Origin: Chitinophagales bacterium
GTDB taxonomy: Bacteria; Bacteroidota; Bacteroidia; Chitinophagales; Chitinophagaceae
Direction: 5' to 3'
DNA length: 64,000 bases
Assembly (NCBI GenBank): GCA_020636575.1
Contig: JACJXP010000001.1
Coordinates: forward strand, 992,001-1,056,000
The notes beneath the pieces are model-generated. The model was not told where the DNA came from, made no database searches, and worked only from the letters and a program-made list of their open reading frames with translations. Every line of letters begins with the position of its first letter. Position 1 is the first letter of the stretch. The translations under genes were made by a program, and so were the position numbers. Shown piece after piece: positions 1-7,229 of this stretch.

Positions 1-3
1 ATA

Positions 4-291
4 TTATGCGTTAAATAATTTGAGTACTCCCTTTAATAAAAGGATGAGTATACCGCCCAATGCTGAATTTACAAGCAGCAGTACTATTACGGCACCGGGC
101 AAACCAAGTTTTCTAAGAACAATACTGTCGACCAAACCCGGATCGTTTCCAAAAACCCTGTTCAGTATCACCCAGGCATTCAGGTGTTCGGCCACGGGGC
201 CCAGTAAATAATCGATCACCGTCATGATGCAGAGAGATGTGATGCCGGCGATAACATAGATGGCGATTGGATGTGCAAATAATGTTTTCAT
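4..291 (-). CDS. Small two-helix membrane protein, unknown function
   Basis: I do not recognise a family for this 95-residue protein. Two hydrophobic stretches (about residues 8-30 and 64-90) predict a small inner-membrane protein with a short polar centre. I chose the ATG at 291: the in-frame ATG at 351 would add 20 residues and lie inside a perfect palindrome (345-358), which looks like a regulatory site and not coding sequence. The gene follows a Crp-type regulator on the same strand after a 78-nt gap that carries two palindromes, so it is a plausible target of that regulator (inference). Its role is unknown. Confidence 0.6.
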   Translation of the reverse strand: MKTLFAHPIAIYVIAGITSLCIMTVIDYLLGPVAEHLNAWVILNRVFGNDPGLVDSIVLRKLGLPGAVIVLLLVNSALGGILILLLKGVLKLFNA

Positions 292-328
292 TTCAATTTG
301 TTTTGATGACAGCACAAAGATGTTTCCC

Positions 329-358
329 TGCACAGGACTGTGCATTAACATATGTTAA
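329..358. promoter_or_regulatory. Two abutting palindromes, candidate operator
   Basis: TGCACAG-ga-CTGTGCA (329-344) is directly followed by the perfect 14-bp palindrome TTAACATATGTTAA (345-358). They lie between the end of the Crp-type regulator gene and the start of the small membrane protein. On the minus strand CATCTTTG, one mismatch from TAnnTTTG, lies between the palindromes and the start codon. The position suits a dimeric regulator such as the neighbouring Crp-like protein; that link is an inference. Confidence 0.5.
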
Positions 359-369
359 GAAAACAGGGA

Positions 370-951
370 TCAGTGAGTTTCCTGCATCTGTGCCCGGATA
401 CGGCTGAGTTGTATGGGGGTGATGCCGAGATAAGAAGCAATATGATATTGGGGTATCAGTTGTTCCAGGCCGGGATATGTTTTTTGGAATATGGCGTAGT
501 TGGCAGCGGCATCATTGGTGACCATGTGAATATCATGCTGTTCTTTCTTGATCCATTGCAGCTCCATGATCTTCAGCATCAGTGATTCAAAACAGCGGTG
601 TTTTTCAAAAAGTTCCCTGAAGCCAGCATAAGAGAAACGAAACAACCTGCAGTTTGCCAAAGCCTGGAAATTCAGCTGGCAAGGTTCACCGGTAAGTAAG
701 GCTGTAATAGGTGTGGGAAAAGTACCGGATACAAAAAATGTTTTATTATACTCATTCCCCTCTTTATTATAATATACACGGACGATACCTTCAGTAAGCA
801 GGTAACAATGACGGACCCTGTCACCTTCTCTTACCAGCATTTCGTTTTTGGGCAATTCTTTTTCTTCGAGCAAAGGCATAAAATCCTGCCATGCTTCTGT
901 AGTGATGGGTGAGAATTGATTCAGGTGATCGTATATGGCTTCAATGGTCAT
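370..951 (-). CDS. Crp/Fnr-family transcriptional regulator
   Basis: This 193-residue protein has the usual layout of short Bacteroidota Crp-type regulators. A cyclic-nucleotide-binding beta-roll occupies about residues 20-115 (LLTEGIVRVYYNKEGNEYNK is the core), then a dimerisation helix, then a C-terminal helix-turn-helix around residues 168-190 (YHIASYLGITPIQLSRIR). The last motif is the typical recognition helix of the family. No cysteine cluster for an Fnr-type iron-sulphur centre is visible, so the effector is unknown. The gene lies 9 nt after DUF1801 in the same orientation, so the two are probably co-transcribed. Candidate binding sites are the palindromes at 329-358. Confidence 0.88.
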   Translation of the reverse strand: MTIEAIYDHLNQFSPITTEAWQDFMPLLEEKELPKNEMLVREGDRVRHCYLLTEGIVRVYYNKEGNEYNKTFFVSGTFPTPITALLTGEPCQLNFQALANCRLFRFSYAGFRELFEKHRCFESLMLKIMELQWIKKEQHDIHMVTNDAAANYAIFQKTYPGLEQLIPQYHIASYLGITPIQLSRIRAQMQETH

Positions 952-960
952 TAGTTTAAG

Positions 961-1440
961 CTATTTCTTTTTTGATTTGGCAGCGGGACGCTTATTGGCC
1001 GAAACAGATTTTACAATGGTAAGTCCCTGCACCAGTTGTTTGGGATCTTTCACTTTGGCAAGTGAGTTGGCATAAGCTTCGCCTACCAATTGTTTTATAT
1101 AGGTTTTGGGAAATGACTTTTTATCCTTTGCCTGGATGTAGCGGTATTGATTGCCCTGGCCCAACAACATTTTTTCAGGGTCTTTGATCTGGTTGCCCCA
1201 GTAAAAACCAAAATGTATGTTTTCGTTTGACCGGTAAATGGCTATGGAGCAAATAGTATGTCCCAGCTTTTCGGTGGGTGTCCATCCGATAGCGACCGCA
1301 TTAAAATTATCATAGATGATCTCATTGGCCTGCGGGCAGAGGCCCCACGCAAAATCCCGTAGCCATAATAGCAGTTCGGCTCTTTCTTTACTAAACGGCT
1401 TGAGAAATTTTAAAAGTTCTTTTGTATCCTTTTTACCCAT
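961..1440 (-). CDS. DUF1801-domain protein
   Basis: The 159-residue protein matches the DUF1801 (YdhG-like) fold: an N-terminal helix with LLLWLRDFAWGLCPQANEII, a central beta region with a conserved aromatic pattern (HFGFYWGNQIKDPEKMLLGQ), and a helical end. It has a lysine-rich tail (KRPAAKSKKK) after the domain. It is soluble, with no signal peptide or membrane segment. The biochemical role of the family is not established. It sits directly upstream of the Crp-type regulator. Confidence 0.75.
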   Translation of the reverse strand: MGKKDTKELLKFLKPFSKERAELLLWLRDFAWGLCPQANEIIYDNFNAVAIGWTPTEKLGHTICSIAIYRSNENIHFGFYWGNQIKDPEKMLLGQGNQYRYIQAKDKKSFPKTYIKQLVGEAYANSLAKVKDPKQLVQGLTIVKSVSANKRPAAKSKKK

Positions 1441-1492
1441 TTACAGAGTAAAAGGTACAATAAGTTGTATAAAAGGAAGGGAGAAAAGAAAC

Positions 1493-1912
1493 TTATTCCT
1501 TTTGGCTTTTGATTTCTTTTAAGACAAGTTTTTTATTCATAAACCTGATAACTATATAGCTAAACCAAATTGCGGAAAAAGTAATCAATCCCTTTAAATT
1601 ATACTTTACATCTTCAGGATCATAACGGCCATGAATTCTTTTATGAAAAAATCTGTTTGAATACTCCTGTGCATGTTCAATGGAAACACTGAACAGATAA
1701 AGCCCGGCAAAGATCAGGATATGCCATACCAGTTTATTATTGGAAAAAAGAATATTTAAAAAAGCGGCAGCCAGGAAATAGAACAGAGCATGTAATTCTT
1801 TATCATGCCCCCGGAATGCTGATGGTAATTTAAGCATAAACCCGAAAACAGAAGCCGCAAAGAAGATAATCGTCAAAAATATTTTTGCAGAGATACTTAA
1901 ATTTAATTTCAT
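1493..1912 (-). CDS. VanZ-like membrane protein
   Basis: The 139-residue protein has four predicted transmembrane helices and the spaced motifs of VanZ-like proteins: DKELHALFYFLAAAF near residue 37 and EHAQEYSNRFF followed by RYDPEDVKYNLKG in the second half. VanZ itself gives low-level teicoplanin resistance, but in Bacteroidota most homologues are small membrane proteins without a proven role, so I do not assign resistance. It stands alone between DUF1801 and a small membrane protein, in the same orientation. Confidence 0.75.
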   Translation of the reverse strand: MKLNLSISAKIFLTIIFFAASVFGFMLKLPSAFRGHDKELHALFYFLAAAFLNILFSNNKLVWHILIFAGLYLFSVSIEHAQEYSNRFFHKRIHGRYDPEDVKYNLKGLITFSAIWFSYIVIRFMNKKLVLKEIKSQKE

Positions 1913-1981
1913 GGCTAAAGTTTCAACTTATCTACAGAAGGTATTTGAGAGAGGAAAGATAAAATAACCAGAGGGAAAGTC

Positions 1982-2299
1982 TTAATTAATACCATTCCTT
2001 TTTTTGTTTTCCAGAGGATCAACCCCATCAATGTCAGGTGTGGAGTGAATACTGCCAAAGAAATTGTCCAGACCGTATCTTTTCCGGATATATTCTGCTA
2101 AAGCGATACCTAGTATGATTCCTACAAGAGTGATGATGATTGAAAAAGGAAGATTATCTTTTGATTTTAAATACAACAGAACAGAAACAATACCAAGTAT
2201 GCCTGCCGGTACAATAAATAACCAGAGCCAGTAAATTGTATTGATAAGAAAAAAGAAAACTCTCATATTCCTTTTTGCTGATTCGGTAACATCAATCAA
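1982..2299 (-). CDS. Small membrane protein, unknown function
   Basis: This 105-residue protein has two or three hydrophobic helices (about 13-43 and 52-70) followed by a charged C-terminal tail (YIRKRYGLDNFFGSIHSTP). I do not recognise the family. The start could instead be the internal ATG at 2266 (MRVFFFLINT), just before the first helix. It lies 43 nt downstream of the NagX-like gene in the same orientation and may share its transcript. Confidence 0.55.
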   Translation of the reverse strand: MIDVTESAKRNMRVFFFLINTIYWLWLFIVPAGILGIVSVLLYLKSKDNLPFSIIITLVGIILGIALAEYIRKRYGLDNFFGSIHSTPDIDGVDPLENKKRNGIN

Positions 2300-2342
2300 T
2301 TCTTTTCAAAAACTGATATGATCTTTATTTATCAAATGGTAG

Positions 2343-3515
2343 TTATACTTTAATATAAATTTTCTTCTTATCCATCCACCAGCAGATCAGCCACATAAAC
2401 AGAATAACACATAAGGCAAAAAGAAAGGAACCAAATCTTGGATCGCTGGATAATTTGCTAAAGCCATTTTTATAGATCCAGTTCCACGGGTTGCTTCCAT
2501 CACTAAATTTAATAAGTGCCAGGCCCTTGGGCAAAAAGGCACTTAACGCAAAAACAAAAAGTGCATTTTTTCCAAATACGTCAAAAAATTTACTAAGCAC
2601 TCCTTTTTTGTTTTTGAATTCTATCAGGTAGATCATCGTAGCAATGGTGAGCAGGGCCAGCCCTGAAGTATAAACGGTGTATGAACTGGTCCATATTTTT
2701 TTATTGATCGGGAAAACCAGGTCCCAGCAATACCCAATTATAAGCATACCTACACCGGCAACAAAAAGGCCGGCAAGCATTTCATAATTTTTTCCTTTTT
2801 GTTGAATGTAATTTCCCGCCAGGTATCCAAAGATCACATTTACCATGGCTGGAATAGTACTCATAATTCCTTCCGGATCAAAAAGGATGCCCTCACCTCT
2901 ATACATGTGCGCCTCACCCAGTATAGCTTTGTCCACATCATTGCCAAACCAGCCAGTCATGCTATACGGATCGGCCGGATTACCGAATAAGTAGCATAAT
3001 CCCCAGTATACCAATAATAATAAAATACCAACATAAAGAGATCCCTTTGGCTTCAGGTAATAGATAATAATTGCGCCAAAAAAATAACATAATGCAATCC
3101 GGGCCAATACGCCCAGAATCCTTACCCCTCTGAGGTTGCCTTCATCATTTATATAAGCCCATTGTTTAAAAACAAATCCATCATCTCCCTTTGTAATAAA
3201 AGGCCACCAGGTAAGAAAAAGGCCAATGGCAAAAATGAGGATACTTCTTTTTAAAACCTTTTTCCAGAATAATGCATCACCTCCTGCTTCAAGCCGGGGC
3301 ATTACAAATGAAAGAGCATTACCTACGGCAAATAGAAAAAAGGGGAACACCAGATCGGTGGGTGTTAATCCATGCCAGGGAGCATGTTTCAAAGGCGGGT
3401 AAATATATGACCAGCTTCCCGGATTATTAACGAGTATCATCAGGCAAACTGTAGCGCCCCGAAAAACATCAAGTGAATAAAAACGTTCTTTCAAGCTTTT
3501 AGTTATAGGCAACAA
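2343..3515 (-). CDS. NagX/HGSNAT-like acyltransferase (DUF5009 type)
   Basis: This 390-residue protein has about ten transmembrane helices and the signature of the COG4299 family related to heparan-alpha-glucosaminide N-acetyltransferase: YSLDVFRGATV at residues 13-23, NNPGSWSYIYPPLKHA, and WHGLTPTDLVFPFFLFAVG. Family members are thought to move acetyl groups across the inner membrane onto amino sugars, and nagX homologues often sit with N-acetylglucosamine genes. No such genes are next to this one. It starts 8 nt after selD on the same strand, so it is probably co-transcribed with it, although the functions look unrelated. Confidence 0.85.
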   Translation of the reverse strand: MLPITKSLKERFYSLDVFRGATVCLMILVNNPGSWSYIYPPLKHAPWHGLTPTDLVFPFFLFAVGNALSFVMPRLEAGGDALFWKKVLKRSILIFAIGLFLTWWPFITKGDDGFVFKQWAYINDEGNLRGVRILGVLARIALCYFFGAIIIYYLKPKGSLYVGILLLLVYWGLCYLFGNPADPYSMTGWFGNDVDKAILGEAHMYRGEGILFDPEGIMSTIPAMVNVIFGYLAGNYIQQKGKNYEMLAGLFVAGVGMLIIGYCWDLVFPINKKIWTSSYTVYTSGLALLTIATMIYLIEFKNKKGVLSKFFDVFGKNALFVFALSAFLPKGLALIKFSDGSNPWNWIYKNGFSKLSSDPRFGSFLFALCVILFMWLICWWMDKKKIYIKV

Positions 3516-3523
3516 TTTAATTG

Positions 3524-4615
3524 TTATTTTACATACACAGTTTTTTCTTGCTTAGTAATTATTTTCCCTACAGGCTCGGTAAAATCAGCCAACCCGTTTT
3601 GTTGCAACAGTTGTTTTACTTCAGCAATACTACTTCCCTTTACGCTTATCAAAAGCCCCCCGTTTGTTTGCGGGTCAGGCAGCAGGGTAAAGGCTTCCAT
3701 AACATTCACTCCTTTTTCAAACTTTACTTTATCACTATAGCTGCTCCAGTTGCGGGTTGTAGCATCCGGGAGTATCCGTTGCGCAATATAATCCTTCACT
3801 CCATCGGCAACAGGCAGTTTATTATAATATAGTTCAGCGCCGAGACCACTGCCTTCTGCCATTTCAATTAAATGTCCCAGTAATCCGAAGCCGGTAATGT
3901 CCGTAATGGCCGTAACACCTTTTATTTTACCCAGTTCTTCACCGATCTTGTTCAGGCTGGTCATTTGTGCTGTCATCACCGGCAGGTGTTCAGGTTTCAG
4001 CAACCCTCTTTTTTGTGCGGTGGATAAGATACCAACACCTAATGGCTTGGTAAGAAATAAATGATCCTCTTCCTGTGCAGTGTTGTTGCGTTTCAGGTTT
4101 TTTGTTGGTACAATGCCGGTTACCGCCAAACCAAAAATAGGTTCAGTAGAATCAATGCTATGGCCGCCGGCCAGCGGTATACCTGCCTCTGCACAAATAC
4201 TGCGGCCACCATCTACTACCTGTTGTGCCAGCTCCACCGGTAACTTTTCCACCGGCCAGCCCAGTATGGCAATGGCCATTAAAGGTTTGCCGCCCATGGC
4301 ATATACATCACTGATGGAATTGGCTGCTGCAATTTTTCCAAAATCAGAAGGGTCGTCAACGATCGGCATAAAAAAATCGGTTGTAGAGATCAAGGCCATT
4401 TCATTGCCAAGATCATACACTGCTGCATCATCCTTGCTGCTGTTACCGACAAGCAATTTATCGTTGCCGGGGAGTTGCATACTGGTTTTTAGAATCTCAT
4501 CCAGCACTTTCGGCGCTATTTTACAACCACATCCGGCTCCGTGAGAATATTGAGTGAGTCGGCCTCCCCAACCCCCCGAAGGGAGGATTGTTGAAGAATC
4601 TTTTTGATCATTCAT
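3524..4615 (-). CDS. selD: Selenide, water dikinase (selenophosphate synthetase)
   Basis: SelD makes selenophosphate from selenide and ATP, the selenium donor for tRNA 2-selenouridine and for selenocysteine. The catalytic loop YSHGAGCGCKI is present, with Cys29 in the active-site position (cysteine, not selenocysteine) and Lys32 after it. The ATP-binding and C-terminal AIRS-type domains follow (AGGHSIDSTEPIFGLAVTG; DITGFGLLGHLIEMA). The protein is 363 residues; the N-terminus is about 12 residues longer than the E. coli enzyme because of a PSGGWGG segment (residues 12-18) encoded by a GC-rich hairpin. mnmH, its user, lies upstream in the same strand run; I see no selA, selB or selC here. Confidence 0.96.
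   Translation of the reverse strand: MNDQKDSSTILPSGGWGGRLTQYSHGAGCGCKIAPKVLDEILKTSMQLPGNDKLLVGNSSKDDAAVYDLGNEMALISTTDFFMPIVDDPSDFGKIAAANSISDVYAMGGKPLMAIAILGWPVEKLPVELAQQVVDGGRSICAEAGIPLAGGHSIDSTEPIFGLAVTGIVPTKNLKRNNTAQEEDHLFLTKPLGVGILSTAQKRGLLKPEHLPVMTAQMTSLNKIGEELGKIKGVTAITDITGFGLLGHLIEMAEGSGLGAELYYNKLPVADGVKDYIAQRILPDATTRNWSSYSDKVKFEKGVNVMEAFTLLPDPQTNGGLLISVKGSSIAEVKQLLQQNGLADFTEPVGKIITKQEKTVYVK
4562..4586 (-). repeat. GC-rich hairpin element inside the 5' end of selD
   Basis: On the coding strand the sequence reads CCTCCCTTCGGGGGG followed by TTGGGGAGG. The first part folds into a six-pair hairpin (one G-T pair) with a TTC loop. It encodes the extra PSGGWGG residues of SelD in frame. An 11-nt piece, GGGGTTGGGGA, recurs at 43030-43040 just before the MBOAT gene. 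I read it as a small dispersed repeat; two partial copies in one window is weak evidence. Confidence 0.45.
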
Positions 4616-4647
4616 ACTTCAAATCTCGGAAGAAATGAATTTATGGA

Positions 4648-6135
4648 TCAATTATGCTTTCTTCTGAAAACGATACCTGTACTCTTACTGAAATCTGAAC
4701 TGAAACGGAGGTTGTACACTTTATCACCATCCTTTACTACAAGCAGGCCTGTATTGGGCGGGTATTGCCCCAGGTTCTCTGCATAAAGTACCAGTGTAAA
4801 GGCATCATCTTTACCCGGGGTGAGGTAAATGGTCTTCTTTATAGCGCTGGCTTTTAATCCCTGTTTGGACATGATCACTTCTCCGTTCATGTATATGCTT
4901 ACGGTATCGCCGTCTACCACACCATTATCATACAAAGCGATCTGCAGGCTATCTCCACTGAACTGTACTTCCTGTGCAAATTCGGATTTACGTCCCTCAA
5001 CCACCGCTGATTGCTGAATGGCTTTTTCTTTAGCTTTCTCCAATGCTGCTACATCAATCACAGGTTTGGCAACGGTCAGGGGTTCAGTTGTTTTTTGAGC
5101 AACATCTTTTGTTACAGCGGAAGTATTAATTTTCGGTTGTTCTGAATTGTTAGTAGCAATTGGCCGGGTGTTATTGACCACAGGGGTTGCTTTTATAACA
5201 GGCTTCTCTGTTTTTGCAGAGCTTTTGCTAACGGCATCATCACTTGCAGCCTTTTGTGTTTCTCTTGCTGCCACAGCCGGGTCAACTGTTTTTACAGTCA
5301 TTGGTTTTATTGCCGCTGCCTTTATTTCTGTGTTTTCTGTGCTGATCTTTTTTGTTTCCACTGCGCCTGCACCCAAACCGGCTTTTTGCATTACTTCCTT
5401 ATCTATTTCTGCAGAGGCTACAATGCTTTCTGTTGATTCTTTATCTGTTTCGGCCCGGTTAAGTTGTGGTTTATCAATAACCAGGATCTTTGTATCTCTC
5501 TCTAAAGCAGTATTGTTAACTACAAGTGGATCTATTTCCGGACGTACCAGTTTTAGAGCAGGCTCCTGTTCGTTGACTTTTCGTTCCTTATAAAAAGCCA
5601 CTTCATCAGCTATGTTCAGCTCTTCCAGATGCGGGAATATTTTGGATGCGGTTAGATCTTTTTCCTCTGCCAGTTTTACTTTGCCGGTAATGGAATAGTA
5701 TTTCTTTTTAACTGTATTGGTTTTCCAGGTCCCATCGAGGTGCCAGGTACTGTCTTCTTTGTTTCTGCGAAAAGTGCTGGTCACTTTTACTCCTTTGTCC
5801 AGTTTACCCCGGAAATTATAGCTGATGATCTCATCATCTGTTACTTCACATATATCCCCGTCAATCTTACCTTTTACTCTTTTTACAATGTAGTACAGGG
5901 TATCATTTACGATGAATTCGCTGCGGGAATAGCCGTAAACCTTCCCTTTATATTCAGTCAGGGCAATTTCAAAAGATTGGTTTTGACGGACCGTATTGCT
6001 ATCGTTGCTGGTACTGCCGATCCAGAGGCCCGTCAGGGTTTGGGCATTAAAAATCTGGGGAAATGCAGTCAGGATAAGGATCAGGCTAATGATCCTGAGG
6101 CTGCTGTGCAGTTTTGGGTGCAAGGATATTGGCAT
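4648..6135 (-). CDS. Secreted protein with low-complexity linker and C-terminal beta domain, unknown function
   Basis: This 495-residue protein begins with a signal peptide (RIISLILILTAFPQIFNA). Residues about 32-155 form a beta-rich domain (LTGLWIGSTSNDSN, LDGTWKTNTVKKKYYSITG). A long Ala/Lys/Thr/Val-rich linker (about 230-380) follows, and a C-terminal domain (about 395-490) carries ALYDNGVVDGDTVSIYMNGE and LYAENLGQYPPNTGLLVV, a motif set I have seen in unnamed Bacteroidota exported proteins. The start overlaps the end of mnmH by 50 nt in another frame; a TTG at residue 5 is an alternative start. It lies between mnmH and selD but shows no selenium-related feature. Confidence 0.7.
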   Translation of the reverse strand: MPISLHPKLHSSLRIISLILILTAFPQIFNAQTLTGLWIGSTSNDSNTVRQNQSFEIALTEYKGKVYGYSRSEFIVNDTLYYIVKRVKGKIDGDICEVTDDEIISYNFRGKLDKGVKVTSTFRRNKEDSTWHLDGTWKTNTVKKKYYSITGKVKLAEEKDLTASKIFPHLEELNIADEVAFYKERKVNEQEPALKLVRPEIDPLVVNNTALERDTKILVIDKPQLNRAETDKESTESIVASAEIDKEVMQKAGLGAGAVETKKISTENTEIKAAAIKPMTVKTVDPAVAARETQKAASDDAVSKSSAKTEKPVIKATPVVNNTRPIATNNSEQPKINTSAVTKDVAQKTTEPLTVAKPVIDVAALEKAKEKAIQQSAVVEGRKSEFAQEVQFSGDSLQIALYDNGVVDGDTVSIYMNGEVIMSKQGLKASAIKKTIYLTPGKDDAFTLVLYAENLGQYPPNTGLLVVKDGDKVYNLRFSSDFSKSTGIVFRRKHN

Positions 6136-7153
6136 TTTCAGGGGTTACTGATTTACACGATACTGTATGTAATAACGTATCAAGTGCCTCCCGATTGTGC
6201 AATCCTTTCAAATAATACTTATCATAGTATTTGAGCAAAATGGCGAAACTTTCGCTAATTTTTCCCTCTTTTAGCAGTAAAATGGCTGTTTTTGCGTTCA
6301 AATTGCCCAATTTTTGAGAAATTCGCTCAATCGCCAAAATCATTTTTTCAGCATCTAAACTGCCATATTCCTGCGCAATATGTTTTAATCTTTCCTCAAA
6401 AGGTATATCAATAAACCAAACAGGCGATTGCCGCATGGTTTTCCATAGCTCATGGGGGATGTTCACCAATCCAATACGCTGGGATTCATCTTCTAACCAA
6501 GCTCCCTCAATATCTCCTCCTTTGGAAGAAACTTTTGAAATATTGCTCAATTCTATTGCCAGCCGGTTTTCAAACATTTCCTGCGAAGGTTGGGCGGGCA
6601 GACCAATATTGCCAAAGGCCGAGCCTTTATGACTCGCTAAGGCTTCCAGGTCGACAACGGTTTTCCCCTTTCTTTTTAATTCAGCCAGCAATTCTGTTTT
6701 ACCGGAACCGGTATAACCGCCCAAAATGTTGAATGGGTAGGATTGCTTAAAAAGATCAAGTACCCAATTCCGGAATTTTTTATAACCGCCAACCAGTGTG
6801 TACACTTTGAAACCGTATAGATCCAGTAACCAGGAAACGGCACCGCTTCGCATGCCTCCCCGCCAGCAATACATAAGAATAATTTTTGATTCCTTCGTCA
6901 ACGCTTCTACCTCTTCCACCATTTTCCGCATTTTGGGACCAAAGTAATCCAAACCGATCTTGATGGCTTTTTCCCGGCTTTGTTGTTTATAGGTTGTTCC
7001 TACAACTTTTCTTTCCTCATTGCTGAACAAAGGCATGGAAGAAGCTCCCGGCATATGTGCATGTTCATACTCGCCGGGGCTACGGACATCTATCACCGGG
7101 TATTGCTTTGCCAGTTCAAGGAATTGATCAATATGAATTTTTTCTGCGGCCAT
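6086..7153 (-). CDS. mnmH: tRNA 2-selenouridine synthase
   Basis: MnmH (SelU/YbbB) replaces sulphur with selenium at the wobble 2-thiouridine of tRNAs for Lys, Glu and Gln through a geranylated intermediate, using selenophosphate from SelD. The N-terminal rhodanese domain has the catalytic loop MYCWRGGMRS with Cys96 counted from the chosen start (Cys97 in E. coli). A P-loop domain follows with GGYTGSGKTE (lysine near 152) and ASHKGSAFGNIG. I chose MAAEKIHI at 7153 over the ATG at 7174 because the latter lies within the rho terminator hairpin and Cys96 then agrees with the family. The product is 355 residues. No Shine-Dalgarno is seen. Confidence 0.95.
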   Translation of the reverse strand: MAAEKIHIDQFLELAKQYPVIDVRSPGEYEHAHMPGASSMPLFSNEERKVVGTTYKQQSREKAIKIGLDYFGPKMRKMVEEVEALTKESKIILMYCWRGGMRSGAVSWLLDLYGFKVYTLVGGYKKFRNWVLDLFKQSYPFNILGGYTGSGKTELLAELKRKGKTVVDLEALASHKGSAFGNIGLPAQPSQEMFENRLAIELSNISKVSSKGGDIEGAWLEDESQRIGLVNIPHELWKTMRQSPVWFIDIPFEERLKHIAQEYGSLDAEKMILAIERISQKLGNLNAKTAILLLKEGKISESFAILLKYYDKYYLKGLHNREALDTLLHTVSCKSVTPENANILAPKTAQQPQDH

Positions 7154-7184
7154 AATAAAAAAGCTACCGAACAATTCAGTAGCT
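7150..7184 (-). terminator. Intrinsic terminator after rho
   Basis: On the minus strand AGCTACTGAA-TTG-TTCGGTAGCT forms a ten-pair stem with one G-T pair, followed directly by TTTTTTATTAT. It lies 46 nt after the rho stop codon and its U-tract runs into the mnmH start codon at 7153. Confidence 0.8.
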
Positions 7185-7229
7185 CTCAGTATATCATCAT
7201 TTGCATAGCTGCAAATTTTAATATTCTTT

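Noticed and set aside
4080..4544. 154-residue frame antisense to selD
   Set aside because: selD on the other strand is certain and complete; the antisense frame has no signal or family features.
5147..5593. 148-residue frame antisense to the secreted protein gene
   Set aside because: It lies opposite the Ala/Lys/Thr-rich linker; hydrophobic appearance is a by-product of that composition.
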